A stretch of 64,000 nt of DNA from G963664835 sp965220775 (GTDB lineage: Bacteria > Chloroflexota > UBA6077 > FW602-bin22 > JBCLEL01). The position numbers were made by a program, and so were the translations under genes. The notes below the pieces were generated by a model, which saw only the letters and a list, made by a program, of their open reading frames with translations, searched no databases and was not told where the DNA came from. The stretch lies in assembly GCA_965220775.1 (NCBI GenBank), contig OZ244845.1, positions 1,116,001 to 1,180,000 of the forward strand, written 5' to 3'. Below are positions 1 through 8,431 of the stretch, piece by piece. Positions within the stretch are counted from its first letter, which is position 1; each line of letters begins with the position of its first letter.

Positions 1-371
1 AGATCTCCGAACGCCTCCAGCGCGAAGGAAGGGCGAATGCCTGTGTCCGCCACGATCGTGTCTTTCACGTCGTCGTCGCGGAAGGTCAGCATCCCGCAGT
101 CCGTGTGATGGATCAACACAATTGCCTCGGTCCCAAGCAGCCGCTGGGAAATTACCAACGAACGGATAGCGTCGTCACTGACCACTCCGCCCGCGTTACG
201 TATCACATGCGCGTCGCCTTCCTCGATACCTAGTATGTTGTGAACATCCAAGCGCGCGTCCATGCAGGCTACAACCGCCAATTTGCGTCCCGGCGGTAGT
301 GGCAGGTCGCCCTTGTCGAAACTTGCGGCGTACTTGGCGTTGCCTTCGAGGACTTCGTCGATAATGCTCAT
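1..371 (-). CDS. Beta-carbonic anhydrase, 3' end outside the window
   Basis: Interconverts CO2 and bicarbonate with an active-site zinc. Read from an ATG at 371 on the minus strand, the protein opens with about 30 residues and then the zinc-ligand motif CMDARLD, later VIRNAGG and HHTDCGM; these are the Cys-x-Asp-Arg and His-x-x-Cys signatures of the beta class. The wording (DVHNILGIEEGDAHVIRNAGG) resembles the small mycobacterial Rv1284-like subgroup. A strong AAGGAGG lies about 8 bases before the ATG. Only about 123 codons are present; the gene runs off base 1, so the C-terminus is unseen. A 13-bp inverted repeat lies just upstream and may control it. Confidence 0.93.
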   Translation of the reverse strand, partial: MSIIDEVLEGNAKYAASFDKGDLPLPPGRKLAVVACMDARLDVHNILGIEEGDAHVIRNAGGVVSDDAIRSLVISQRLLGTEAIVLIHHTDCGMLTFRDDDVKDTIVADTGIRPSFALEAFGD

Positions 372-399
372 CGAACCCTCCTTGTTGGGATAATAAACT

Positions 400-432
400 G
401 GATAATATGGATCAACTTTATCCATATTATCC
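400..432. promoter_or_regulatory. Perfect 13-bp inverted repeat upstream of the carbonic anhydrase gene
   Basis: The arms GGATAATATGGAT (400-412) and ATCCATATTATCC (420-432) are perfectly complementary around a 7-base spacer. The repeat is AT-rich and has no T tract, so it looks like an operator for a dimeric repressor and not like a terminator. It lies 29 bases upstream of the carbonic anhydrase start (371). The rest of 372-660 holds no convincing gene; the 72-codon reading frame that starts inside the repeat (407-625, plus strand) has no ribosome binding site or recognisable motif. Confidence 0.6.
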
Positions 433-660
433 GGCAATATACACTACCTGTTTTGTTGAGTCAAATCTTGTACACACTCGATACACGCCAAATATGCGTC
501 TATTGAGTGCTGATATGACGAGATTTGCACTGAAATCGCTGAACGCGTGGCAGGATGTGCTAGCCCAACCGGGTCACATTCGTTCTCGTGGAGAATTCTC
601 AGATAGCAACTTGCTGAAGATCTGAGAAAGAGGAGACCGCACTAGCGCTCGCCGGCAAGC

Positions 661-1491
661 TCAGGTTGTCGTTGGGACTCCGTAGGGCTGGTCCAAGAAG
701 CGGTGGTTGGCGATTGTGAGTGGCCACGCCTGTCCGCCTTGAAGTTGGAACTCGTCACTTTTCCCGCACAGCCAGTAGAACATCTCGGCCGCGTGGTACA
801 TATCCCAGAATTGAGGTCTAAACGTCGGACCTTGAAGCTCGTAGTCGGCAGTGGCGAAGTCAAAGCCGGGCTCTCGTATCCAGTCGCGCTGAGGAGCGGC
901 ATTTCTCCAGTAGACGTATTTCAGTAAGTTGCGAGTCCCATTGACCCGCCCTTTCGATCGTCGATGCCAAATCGAGTACACGGTGATGAAGACCGATCCG
1001 GCAGGCGCAGCCGCGAGATAGGAGCCTCGAACCTTGTCATAATGCCCCATGAATGGCGGTAGAGAGAAAAGAAAGTGTGAGCCCGGCAACAGCTCTGTCG
1101 GCCCCATGTCGACCGTGCACTCCTGCGGGTAGTAGAACACTTGAAGATAACGCAGGTTCGGCTCGTGTATCGAACCCCCATCACGGTGCCAGACCTGGGC
1201 CGGCAATGCTCCGGTGACGCGATGATTGGCCATCAAGTTGGGCAGGCCGAAATTCTGACCCAGCAGGGACCGCACGGCTCCAGTCACTTTAGGGTTCAAG
1301 ATCACATTTTGAACGAACCAATCTTCTCGAAGGATCTCGCTCGGCATGATAAGCGGATTCGCCGCCATAGAATCAAAGGTCCTGCGGTTGATGTCTTCCG
1401 GTATCACCTCCTCCAACATCAGGAAGCCTCTCTTGCAGAACTCCAAGACCTGGGTGTCTGTCAGCGTCGGCTCGCAGTTGTAATTCTTCAA
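661..1491 (-). CDS. PhyH-family Fe(II)/2-oxoglutarate dioxygenase
   Basis: Likely hydroxylates an unknown small molecule using Fe(II), O2 and 2-oxoglutarate. The 276-residue protein has the PhyH facial triad: His102 and Asp104 in VWHRDGG and a distal His176 in YSIWHRR, followed by an Arg-rich stretch that could bind 2-oxoglutarate. PGSHF near residue 137 is also typical. The start is a TTG at 1491, supported by AAGGTGG seven bases upstream. It is the first of four PhyH paralogues in the window; the other three (15644-18191) are more like each other than like this one. The substrate cannot be read from sequence; PhyH genes of this sort are common in catabolic islands. Confidence 0.88.
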   Translation of the reverse strand: MKNYNCEPTLTDTQVLEFCKRGFLMLEEVIPEDINRRTFDSMAANPLIMPSEILREDWFVQNVILNPKVTGAVRSLLGQNFGLPNLMANHRVTGALPAQVWHRDGGSIHEPNLRYLQVFYYPQECTVDMGPTELLPGSHFLFSLPPFMGHYDKVRGSYLAAAPAGSVFITVYSIWHRRSKGRVNGTRNLLKYVYWRNAAPQRDWIREPGFDFATADYELQGPTFRPQFWDMYHAAEMFYWLCGKSDEFQLQGGQAWPLTIANHRFLDQPYGVPTTT

Positions 1492-1675
1492 CGGTAACCA
1501 CCTTTGTCGCTAGGGCGTGTCGTCCCGCCAGAGCTAAGTGCCGACAAAGAGATGGGCACGCCGGCAGGTGTGATTATAGCCCACGGCTGTTCCAGCAAAG
1601 CGGCAAGTCGCTCCTGATGTGCAAGTTCGATTGACAATCATGTTGCATCGCGATCAATCAGCCCAAATGGGTCGC

Positions 1676-3625
1676 CTATTGCGTTTTCAGCACGATAAGT
1701 CCGCCTTGCGGCACACTTAGATCGACCAGCGCTTCGCCGTCGTCTGCCACTATCCGAGTCTCGCCCACTTTTGTCAGAGTGTGGTCACGCACTTCCGCCT
1801 CGTATTCACCGCTGACGTTCTGCAGGATGGTGTGAATCGAATCCTCAAGCGTGCAGTTGAACAGGTAGATCTCTTTGGCATCTTCCGGTAATGGCACTCT
1901 CAGCGCAGGATAGTTGCCGTATGATACGAACGCTTTGCTCGGACTGCTGATCAGAATGGTTGAGAACTGGAGGTCGTTCTGAATCGGCGTCATCTGACCG
2001 TATCTGAAGTCTTGCTTGTGTTCGTGGTAAAACTCAATCCATCGCCTGATCAAGTCGCGATGTGATTCGGAGAGGTTTACCACATCTGCCGCAATTTGTG
2101 GAACAGCGGATATGATCGCAGTCGACAGCATCTTCGCGACGGTGTTGTCATCCTCATCCAGGCGCCACCAAATGGGGTCAAAATGGACCGCCTTCCCTGA
2201 CGGGACGAACGACCTCAGCAACACACAGAGCCGGCGATCGAGCTCGTAATCTCCTGTATCTCCCGAGTCAGTGGCCCTGAAGGCGGTAGCGTAATTCAGG
2301 CAGTTTATGTTTGAGTAGGTGTGGCTGAATTCGATGACTGCTTCTGGCTTCGGCTGGTCCATAGCCTTCTTCATTTGCGCGTAGCTGCGGTCGAGGGCGA
2401 TTCCGATCGAGGAGACGTCATGTTCGTGGTCCGCGGTGCACTGGATCAATGGCAAGTTGCCGCCGCAGTCCACCGTGTAGCCATCCGCATCGTAATCCCT
2501 CAACACTCTGGCCATCAGCTCCGCCATATGCGCCCGAGCGTCGGGATTACGGGGACAAAAGAAATCCGTTTCCGGGATCATGAGGTGCGCGACGTTCGCT
2601 CTTACCTTACTCTCGATCCCGGCTACGAAGGGATCTATCCACAGGCAGACGGTCATACCCATTTCGTGGAGCGTGCGTACAGTGCCGGGGAAATCCGGAA
2701 ACTTGGCTGGATCGGCTGCGTAGTCTCCGCACTGCACGGGATAGGCCCAACCGGGATGCTGCGAATCGAAGCAATAGCTGCCGGAGTTCAGAATGTTGGT
2801 TAGACCGAGGTCGACGGCAATTTCCGCACCTTTCAGCAGCAACTCATCGTCCACATCCTCGATGCGTCCAGTTGCCCACTCTCCCGGCGGGGAGATCCAA
2901 GGCACCCAAACTGGTTCCCAGCAGGGATCGGGACTGGGCTCGACCGGCCGATTCATGACCTCGTCGTGAACGCCGCGGTAGTCGTGCATAGTCTGAAACC
3001 AAGACGCGCCGTTCGAGACAAAGAAGCCGTCCCGATGCTCTGTCAGGGGGCCAAGTACGAAGTCATCGGTTGGCCTCGTGAACTCGTAGACCATCTCTCC
3101 TCTGTCCAGATCCGGCATGGTGTAATGAGTAGCTATTCTCTCCGTCATCAGGGTCTCTATGCGCTGATCGATGAGTCCGACGCCGAACGTAACTGTTCCT
3201 GCTCTGTCCAAGCCTAAGATGACCGGGGACCTTGCGTCGGCGCAGGAGCGAGTGTCTACCAGTGGGTATCGCCTGGTCGGTGATAGCGTTTCCATCGGAA
3301 GTTGTCTTTGCATGTATAGGAAGGCGATGTGTCTCTCGGTGAGGTGCGGCATCCAAATCCTGTGCAGATCGCCTATGTTGCTGCGGGCGCTCAAAGTGTA
3401 GCGTTCGATCGTGAAGTGTTGCCCGTCCCCGCGTCGAAGATTGAAGACCACAGCAACGTAATCGGATTCTCGCTTTTCCTCGAGTTCGAGGATGTAGCCG
3501 GAACCTTCGTAAGTAACGCGAGCCGATCCTTCATCGCCTTCAACTAAGCTCCATTGCCCGACGGCGGGATCAAGGTCAAATTCCAGATCAAAGTTTGCGC
3601 CGTACAATGTTTTCTTGATTGACAT
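1676..3625 (-). CDS. Clan GH-D glycosidase, alpha-galactosidase-like (GH36 type)
   Basis: Predicted retaining alpha-glycosidase of 649 residues. An N-terminal beta-rich region (about 1-230) precedes a TIM barrel (about 235-540) and a C-terminal beta domain. In the barrel, DADGYTVDCGG places the probable nucleophile at Asp386, and ATDSGDTGDYE gives candidate acid/base residues near Asp453-456, the arrangement of the melibiase/GH36 clan. LWIDPF near 328-333 is the conserved barrel strand. No signal peptide is seen, so it probably acts in the cytoplasm. The ATG at 3625 follows GGAGGAGAG. It could act on galactosides or on another sugar; exact specificity is unknown. It is transcribed in the same direction as the PhyH gene 184 bases downstream. 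Confidence 0.82.
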   Translation of the reverse strand: MSIKKTLYGANFDLEFDLDPAVGQWSLVEGDEGSARVTYEGSGYILELEEKRESDYVAVVFNLRRGDGQHFTIERYTLSARSNIGDLHRIWMPHLTERHIAFLYMQRQLPMETLSPTRRYPLVDTRSCADARSPVILGLDRAGTVTFGVGLIDQRIETLMTERIATHYTMPDLDRGEMVYEFTRPTDDFVLGPLTEHRDGFFVSNGASWFQTMHDYRGVHDEVMNRPVEPSPDPCWEPVWVPWISPPGEWATGRIEDVDDELLLKGAEIAVDLGLTNILNSGSYCFDSQHPGWAYPVQCGDYAADPAKFPDFPGTVRTLHEMGMTVCLWIDPFVAGIESKVRANVAHLMIPETDFFCPRNPDARAHMAELMARVLRDYDADGYTVDCGGNLPLIQCTADHEHDVSSIGIALDRSYAQMKKAMDQPKPEAVIEFSHTYSNINCLNYATAFRATDSGDTGDYELDRRLCVLLRSFVPSGKAVHFDPIWWRLDEDDNTVAKMLSTAIISAVPQIAADVVNLSESHRDLIRRWIEFYHEHKQDFRYGQMTPIQNDLQFSTILISSPSKAFVSYGNYPALRVPLPEDAKEIYLFNCTLEDSIHTILQNVSGEYEAEVRDHTLTKVGETRIVADDGEALVDLSVPQGGLIVLKTQ

Positions 3626-4026
3626 GCGTGAATCTCTCCTCCTGAATTAGCGCCCGACTCCCATCTCAGGACGCCGGCGTACAATTGCTCCTAACCCCTA
3701 AAGATGCTGCTGGTAGTGTGCTCCTTTGGGCGCATGGTACTACCCAACTCATCGGGCTAGTAAGGGATTTGGCCCAAGATGCAATCGCGGGAATCGCTTG
3801 GCCAGTACGCCTCTATTCATGCCTGGATGTTTTGCTCGTCGGTCTGGAGCATCTGGGTGCTAGAATTGGCTCGTCGTTGCACTGTGATGAAGCCAGGGTC
3901 GAGTGGCGCCGACCGTTTCGCTGAGCCAATAGGCATACGTATGTTTCTCTCCTCAACCGGAAAGGCACTGGGGCTTTGTGCCATGACTCATCCTCGTCGC
4001 CTGCAGCAAGCACAGGAGAAAATCCG
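3626..4026. other. Divergent intergenic region between glycosidase and isochorismatase-like genes
   Basis: About 400 bases with no credible gene on either strand. It must hold the promoters of the two divergent genes. A TAGAAT near 3860 could be a -10 element for the plus-strand gene, but no good -35 accompanies it. The glycosidase ribosome binding site sits at about 3636-3645, and the isochorismatase one (AGGAGA) at about 4014-4019. Confidence 0.4.
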
Positions 4027-4674
4027 ATGAAAGTTATCGAAGGGATAGAAGTACTTACCACGCTTGACGAGCTTGTCGATCCCAAGCAGACGGCTCTTAT
4101 GTGCATAGACATGCAGAATGATAATGTATCGGAACGAGGCCATATGGGGCCTAGGGTCGCGCCAGTTCGGGCAATCATCCCTAACATCCAAAGACTCCTA
4201 GATGCCGGACGGCGCGCTGGGGTATTGGTCGCGTACGCGGAGTTCATCCATCGCAACCGTGGCGGCGTCAGCCTGTTGGATGGACCTGAGCTATGGCCGC
4301 ACCGAGACCAGTCGTCGATCAGGTTGATGCAAGAGGATAGCTGGGAAGCACAGACTATCGACGAGCTTACGCCGCAGGCCGGCGATCTTGTGATTCTCAA
4401 ATCAAGGGGTAGCGCGTTCTGCGACACGCCTCTGGACTCAAATCTCGGCGCGCGCCGCATAAGCAGCGTCATCATTACTGGTATCGCCACGTCGGGTTGC
4501 GTATTCGCTACCTGGATCGATGCGCGTACCCACGGCTACTACCCGGTGCTGGTGACAGACGCCGTCGCCGAAGCCGGCGGAGGCCGGCATGATATCGCGT
4601 TGGAGTGGATGGGTGGCAGCGCGCCAACGGCGACGACTGAGGAGATAATCCGCTTGTGGGCCGGCCAAGCATAA
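4027..4674 (+). CDS. Isochorismatase-fold cysteine hydrolase
   Basis: A 215-residue member of the isochorismatase superfamily, which includes amidases such as nicotinamidase, N-carbamoylsarcosine hydrolase and biuret hydrolase. The catalytic triad is visible: Asp28 in MCIDMQND, Lys125 in VILKSRGSAF, and Cys158 in ITGIATSGCV, preceded by the family cis-peptide region. The chosen ATG at 4027 has AGGAGA eight bases upstream; in-frame codons before it lack a binding site. Substrate unknown. The SGC motif with an Ala/Thr before it is more typical of ureide or amide hydrolases than of true isochorismatases, but this is only an inference. tRNA-Ser lies just past the stop on the other strand. Confidence 0.88.
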   Translation: MKVIEGIEVLTTLDELVDPKQTALMCIDMQNDNVSERGHMGPRVAPVRAIIPNIQRLLDAGRRAGVLVAYAEFIHRNRGGVSLLDGPELWPHRDQSSIRLMQEDSWEAQTIDELTPQAGDLVILKSRGSAFCDTPLDSNLGARRISSVIITGIATSGCVFATWIDARTHGYYPVLVTDAVAEAGGGRHDIALEWMGGSAPTATTEEIIRLWAGQA

Positions 4675-4679
4675 CGTGG

Positions 4680-4763
4680 CGGAGAGGGAGGGATTCGAAC
4701 CCCCGAGGCTCATCACCTGGCTGTTTTCAAGACAGCTGCCTTAAACCACTCGGCCACCTCTCC
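4680..4763 (-). tRNA. tRNA-Ser (anticodon UGA)
   Basis: Read on the minus strand the 84 bases fold as a class II tRNA. The acceptor GGAGAGG pairs with CCTCTCC and is followed by a G discriminator; the D arm contains CCGAGTGGTTTAAGG; the anticodon arm CTGTCTTGAAAACAG presents TGA; a long variable arm follows; and the T arm has GGTTCGAATCC. The long variable arm and G73 fit serine. CCA is not encoded. Confidence 0.96.
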
Positions 4764-4815
4764 GGCGAGATTGTACGACCACAGAGTTCGCAGCGTCAAA
4801 GCTAAACCTCGGCCG

Positions 4816-5151
4816 GTAACAGTTCAGATTTGGGTGTATGTCTCTCCTCCATGCCGGTGAACTGGAGAGGCCGAGTCGCCATTCGGGACCTCAGTCGGCG
4901 CTCAAGCGGTGATTTCCAACCTATCGATGCCAAATCCACGAGCTGCTCGACCTCATCCCCCTGGCCCCCTTTTCCTGGGCAGGAGGAGGGGGATCTTTGT
5001 TGTGGGGGGCACCCCCACATCCCCCGGCAAGGACTTCGCCCTTGCAACCCTTTCCTGCTTTCCCTGATCAGACGTCCTTGTCTGTGGTAGATCCTCATTG
5101 GCGCGCTATGACGCCCATACGGAGCAGGTACCCCTAAGTCTGAACACTTAC
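4816..5151. mobile_element. IS66-type MITE, copy 1
   Basis: A 336-base non-coding element. Its ends are inverted repeats: GTAACAGTTCAGATTTGGG at the left and, on the opposite strand, GTAAGTGTTCAGACTTAGGG at the right. The flanks CTCGGCCG (4808-4815) and CTCGACCG (5152-5159) form an 8-base target duplication with one mismatch. GTAA-type ends and 8-bp duplications are known for the IS66 family, so a non-autonomous IS66 derivative is inferred. The interior is about 85-90% like copies at 10289 and 25477 by eye and contains a GC-rich palindromic block (roughly 4965-5030). No open frame in it looks like a protein. Confidence 0.85.
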
Positions 5152-5544
5152 CTCGACCGAGGTCGGAGCCATCAACGCACGGGCGGGGGGCGTTTGTTTT
5201 GCAAATTCGCCTTTTTTTCGGCTGTCGCTCCACCTCGCGTTTTGCGGGAGGATTTGTTTTGCAAAAACTAGGTTGTAGAGAGCTATCGCTCTATCCTGCG
5301 GCCTGACCTGATACTGGTGCCATCGGCAGCGACCCGCAAAACGAAGCCCGTTCGGTCGCAGGCGTAGGGTGGGCGTACAGCAAATCCGGCCGAGTCACCG
5401 AGTATGCTGACCTAGCACACAGGATTCCTCGCTTGTCGTTCGATGGCCCCAGATGAGGGTTCATTTGATTGGCCGCCCTTGATAGGAACATAAGTTCTGT
5501 GTTTATTCTAACACACCTTGCTCTGAGTTCGGCCTCGAGCCTGG
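5152..5544. other. Gene-poor spacer between two mobile elements
   Basis: No supported gene. TTTGTTTTGCAAA-like words occur twice (about 5197 and 5252). A GAAC-N4-GTTC palindrome (GAACATAAGTTC, 5486-5497) resembles a LexA-type box, but no believable gene follows it on either side; a 66-codon frame that begins there on the minus strand has no family resemblance. Confidence 0.35.
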
Positions 5545-5549
5545 GTCTT

Positions 5550-7354
5550 GGCGGGGCTTTTCTATTCTCTAATTCTCGTTGTCACCAAAGGTTGGTGGTG
5601 GTCTTGCCTCCCCTCCCCTTCTGGATTCCAGCGCCGTATCGGGGTACGGGGCGTGCTTTTGATCGCTGGAATGACGAGGTGGGCGGCGGGAGCCTATCCC
5701 GGATCGTGGTCCGGGACATGCTTTCGTACCAATCGCCCATGCCGGCTGGCGCCGGCACACCAAGTTATGAAAAGCCGGAGTTGTGGCTTGGTACAGCGAA
5801 TTGGCACGGCGGATTCTGCTATGCCCCACCCCGACCCCAGCGGTGGACAAGCCCCTCGCCTCGCGAAGTCTTCGACCGCGCTACATTTTCTCATTCCGCC
5901 ATCGACCATCAGTCTACAATTCGGCAGGATTCGCCGGTGGAGCGCCGGCATCGAGTTTGATTGGAGGGCACATCCCGGATCGTAGTGCGGGACATGCTTT
6001 CGTACCAATCGCCCATGCCGGCTGGCGCCGGCACACCAAGGTGTGAAAACCCGGAGTTGTGATTTGGTATGGCGAGTTGGCACGGCGGATTCTGCCGCGC
6101 CCCACTCCGACGCCAGCGGGGGACAAGCCCCTCGCCTCGCGTAGTCTTCGACCGCACTACATTTTCTCGTTCCGGCATCGACCGTCGGTCTACGACTCGG
6201 CGGGATTCGCCGGTGGAGAGCCGGCATCGAGGTTGATTGGAGGGCACATCCCGGATCGTAGTGCGGGACATGCTTTCGTACCAATCGCCCATGCCGGCTG
6301 GCGCCGGCACACCAAGGTATGAAAACCCGGAGTTGTGATTTGGTATGGCGAGTTGGCACGGCGGATTCTGCCACGCCCCACTCCGACCCCAGCGGGGGAC
6401 AAGCCCCTCGCCTCGCGAAGTCTTCGACCGCACTACATTTTCTGATTCCGCCATCGGCCGTCGGTCTACGACTCGGCGGGATTCGCCGGTGGAGAGCCGG
6501 CATCGAGGTTGATTGGAGGGCACATCCCGGATCGGAGTCCGGGATGTGCTTTCGTACCAATCGCACATGCCGGCAGCCGGCACACCAAGGTATGAAAACC
6601 CGGAGTCGTGGTTTGGTACAGTGAATTGGCACTGCGGATTCTGCCAGGCCCCACCCCGACCCCAGCGGGGGACAAGCCCCTCGCCTCGCGTAGTCTTCGA
6701 CCGCGCTACATTTTCTCATTCCGCCATCGGCCATCGGTCTACAATTCGGCAGGTTTCGCCGGTGGAGAGCCGGCATCGAGGTTGATTGGAGGGCACATCC
6801 CGGATCGGAGTTCGGGACATGCTTTCGTACCAATCGCACATGCCGGCTGTTGCCGGCACACCAAGGTATAAAAATGAGACTTGGTCGTTGGAGGTGTTTG
6901 GGTGTGGTTGGTGCCACCCTTCCCCTCTGGATTCCCGCTTCCGCGAGAATGACGAAGCGGGGGCCGGTGGCATTCATTTTCGTACGAATCGCTCATGCCG
7001 GCTGTTGCCGGCGCACCAAGGTATGAAAATTAGGGTGCATTGGTTGGTGGGAGAGTTCTAGCGTCATTGCCACAACCCGCACCTCCCCTCTGGATTCCCG
7101 CCCCGTATCGGAGTACGGGGCAAGCCTACGATCGCGGGAATGACGAATTGAGGGGCCGGAATGACGAGATCGCGGAATGGAGGGGTTCAACGGCGCGCTC
7201 GAAAGCGGCGTAGGCGCATTTTCGTACGAATGACGACATGCGGTTTGCGGGCTCTCGAAATGGGCTTTGTAGGTTGACTTTTTCGATCAACTGCTTGTTG
7301 GCCTAGGAAAATACTCTAGAAATCCTAAACATTAAAGAATTGAAAAGCCCTGGG
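5550..7354. mobile_element. TIR-bounded non-coding element with internal tandem array, copy A
   Basis: An element of about 1.8 kb. Its left tip CGGGGCTTTTCTATTCT (from 5552) matches, as an inverted repeat, the right tip whose complement reads CAGGGCTTTTCAATTCT (ending 7352). The same five bases, GTCTT, flank it at 5545-5549 and 7355-7359. Copy C at 26020-27293 has the same ends, a shared left module (about 60 bases, including AAGGTTGGTGGTGGTC) and a shared right module (about 7210-7352). No transposase is encoded, so it must be moved in trans or be dead. The family is not recognised: 5-bp duplications and CAGGG-type tips fit several IS families. The interior is mostly 276-bp repeats. Confidence 0.8.
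5700..6870. repeat. 276-bp tandem repeat array inside element A
   Basis: Four full units and part of a fifth. The word CATGCTTTCGTACC (one copy altered) recurs at 5717, 5993, 6269, 6545 and 6818, giving steps of 276, 276, 276 and 273. Each unit holds several small palindromes, such as GCCGGCTGGCGCCGGC and TCCCGGATCGGAGTCCGGGA, and a CCCAGCGGGGGACAAGCCCC block. Because 276 is a multiple of three, frames stay open across units on both strands (up to 427 codons on the minus strand). Those frames are judged not to be genes: several overlapping frames are open at once and none has a ribosome binding site or known domain. Confidence 0.9.
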
Positions 7355-7447
7355 GTCTTGGTGGTTTCCGGTTCGCCGGGTTTCCGCGTTGGTAGGGAAG
7401 TCTTGTGTCTCCTACCTCTTGGATTTCCGCTTCGCCTGGTGGATCAC

Positions 7448-7825
7448 TTATTTCATTGCGGGTGGTTGATAGGCGAGATTCAACCCGGCAGCTACGTCCA
7501 AGAGCCGTCGATCGCCTGTCCATAGGAGGGCCGATTCCGCCAACGTCACGCCTGCCAGCAGATGGGCGTCAACGTAGCCAATACCGCGTCCCATCAATCG
7601 GTGTCGTTCGACGAACAAGAGCACCTCTTCTTCGGTGGCCACGGGGGTTACAGGTAATCCGCCGAGTAGACTGAGCACCTCCTCACGATTGCGCAGGTTG
7701 CCCAATGCGAGTTTCCCAATAACTAACGGGTGAACCAAGACCTGGCTTTCGTTCAACAGGTACACGAGGTGCGGTTTCTCGGAGCGCAGATAATCGATCC
7801 AGACCGACGTGTCTACTAGGACCAA
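7448..7825 (-). CDS. vapC: VapC-type PIN-domain toxin
   Basis: A 125-residue PIN-domain protein, predicted Mg-dependent RNase toxin. It starts MVLVDTSVWIDYLR, the usual PIN N-terminus with the first acidic residue at Asp5. Acidic residues near the middle (TEEEVL, about 64-67) and in YVDAHLLA and TGDRRLL (about 86-103) complete the pocket. It overlaps the upstream antitoxin by 10 bases, the classic coupled arrangement. Function as an RNA cleaver is family knowledge; the target is not predictable. The gene lies 93 bases from mobile element A. Confidence 0.92.
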   Translation of the reverse strand: MVLVDTSVWIDYLRSEKPHLVYLLNESQVLVHPLVIGKLALGNLRNREEVLSLLGGLPVTPVATEEEVLLFVERHRLMGRGIGYVDAHLLAGVTLAESALLWTGDRRLLDVAAGLNLAYQPPAMK

Positions 7826-8019
7826 GACGTGTCAACATTGCGGCGCCGAACAGGCCGTAGATGGGGCTCGCTTCCGCCGAGGCTCGCAAGCCTTCGAGCG
7901 CTTTCCCGTTCGATCAGGGAACGTAGACCTTCCCGCACGAGAGCGGTTCTCTGGCTGATGCCGGTCAGGCGGTGGGCCTGTTCCAACAAATGGTCGTCTA
8001 TGTTCACGGTGGTTCTCAC
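7816..8019 (-). CDS. vapB: VapB-type ribbon-helix-helix antitoxin
   Basis: A 67-residue protein beginning MRTTVNIDDHLLEQA, the pattern of a ribbon-helix-helix DNA-binding strand followed by helices (VREGLRSLIERESARRLASL). The tail is basic and ends in TSW, likely the part that wraps the toxin. It precedes and overlaps vapC, so it is expected to neutralise VapC and to repress its own promoter. The ATG at 8019 follows GGAGG (about 8028-8032 on the plus strand, read as the complement of CCTCC). Confidence 0.9.
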   Translation of the reverse strand: MRTTVNIDDHLLEQAHRLTGISQRTALVREGLRSLIERESARRLASLGGSEPHLRPVRRRNVDTSWS

Positions 8020-8431
8020 GTAAGTCCTCCATTTCCTGCCGCCATGAGCATAATATCATGCATCAATCGATGACGTATTTGATGACTGCGAATGAGCATC
8101 GGAGCAAAGGCATCACTCTTTTGCGCGGTACGCTACGAGCCGACCAAACGGTGCAATCTCCTCAACCGGCTCTCTCGACAGGGTGGCAGCGGCAACGATC
8201 TCGCACTTTGCTGGTGGCGTTGGGCCAAAGAGACCCGAGGCCGTGTGTAAACGCGAGCCCTGGAGACAACTAGCTGGAGCGCGAACTTGGTTCTGGAGCC
8301 GACTCCAATGGAATCCGAGCGCTCGTTCCAATATGGTCCAAGTGTCACCTTGATTGGTCGATGGATAGACGGATTCCTGGTCCTTAGATATGGAACGATA
8401 TCGGCGGCGACGCGCCTCTCGAGGCATGCCC
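8020..8431. other. Intergenic region upstream of vapBC
   Basis: About 410 bases. The vapBC promoter is expected near 8040-8080; an ATGATATTAT stretch on the minus strand (about 8051-8060) is the best -10 candidate. No supported gene elsewhere: frames of 71 and 145 codons here (8058-8273 and 8133-8570) show no family features and conflict with each other. Confidence 0.35.

Noticed and set aside
407..625. A 72-codon frame starting inside the inverted repeat
   Set aside because: No ribosome binding site, no motif, and the start codon lies in a likely operator.
5486..5497. LexA-like box GAACATAAGTTC
   Set aside because: No credible gene lies downstream on either strand; a chance match cannot be excluded.
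5694..6977. A 427-codon open frame on the minus strand in the 276-bp array
   Set aside because: It exists because the repeat period is divisible by three; other frames on both strands are open over the same span, and no domain or binding site is present.
4764..7447. CRISPR array in the repeat-rich region
   Set aside because: Repeats are 276 bp tandem units with no short spacers and there are no cas genes in the window.
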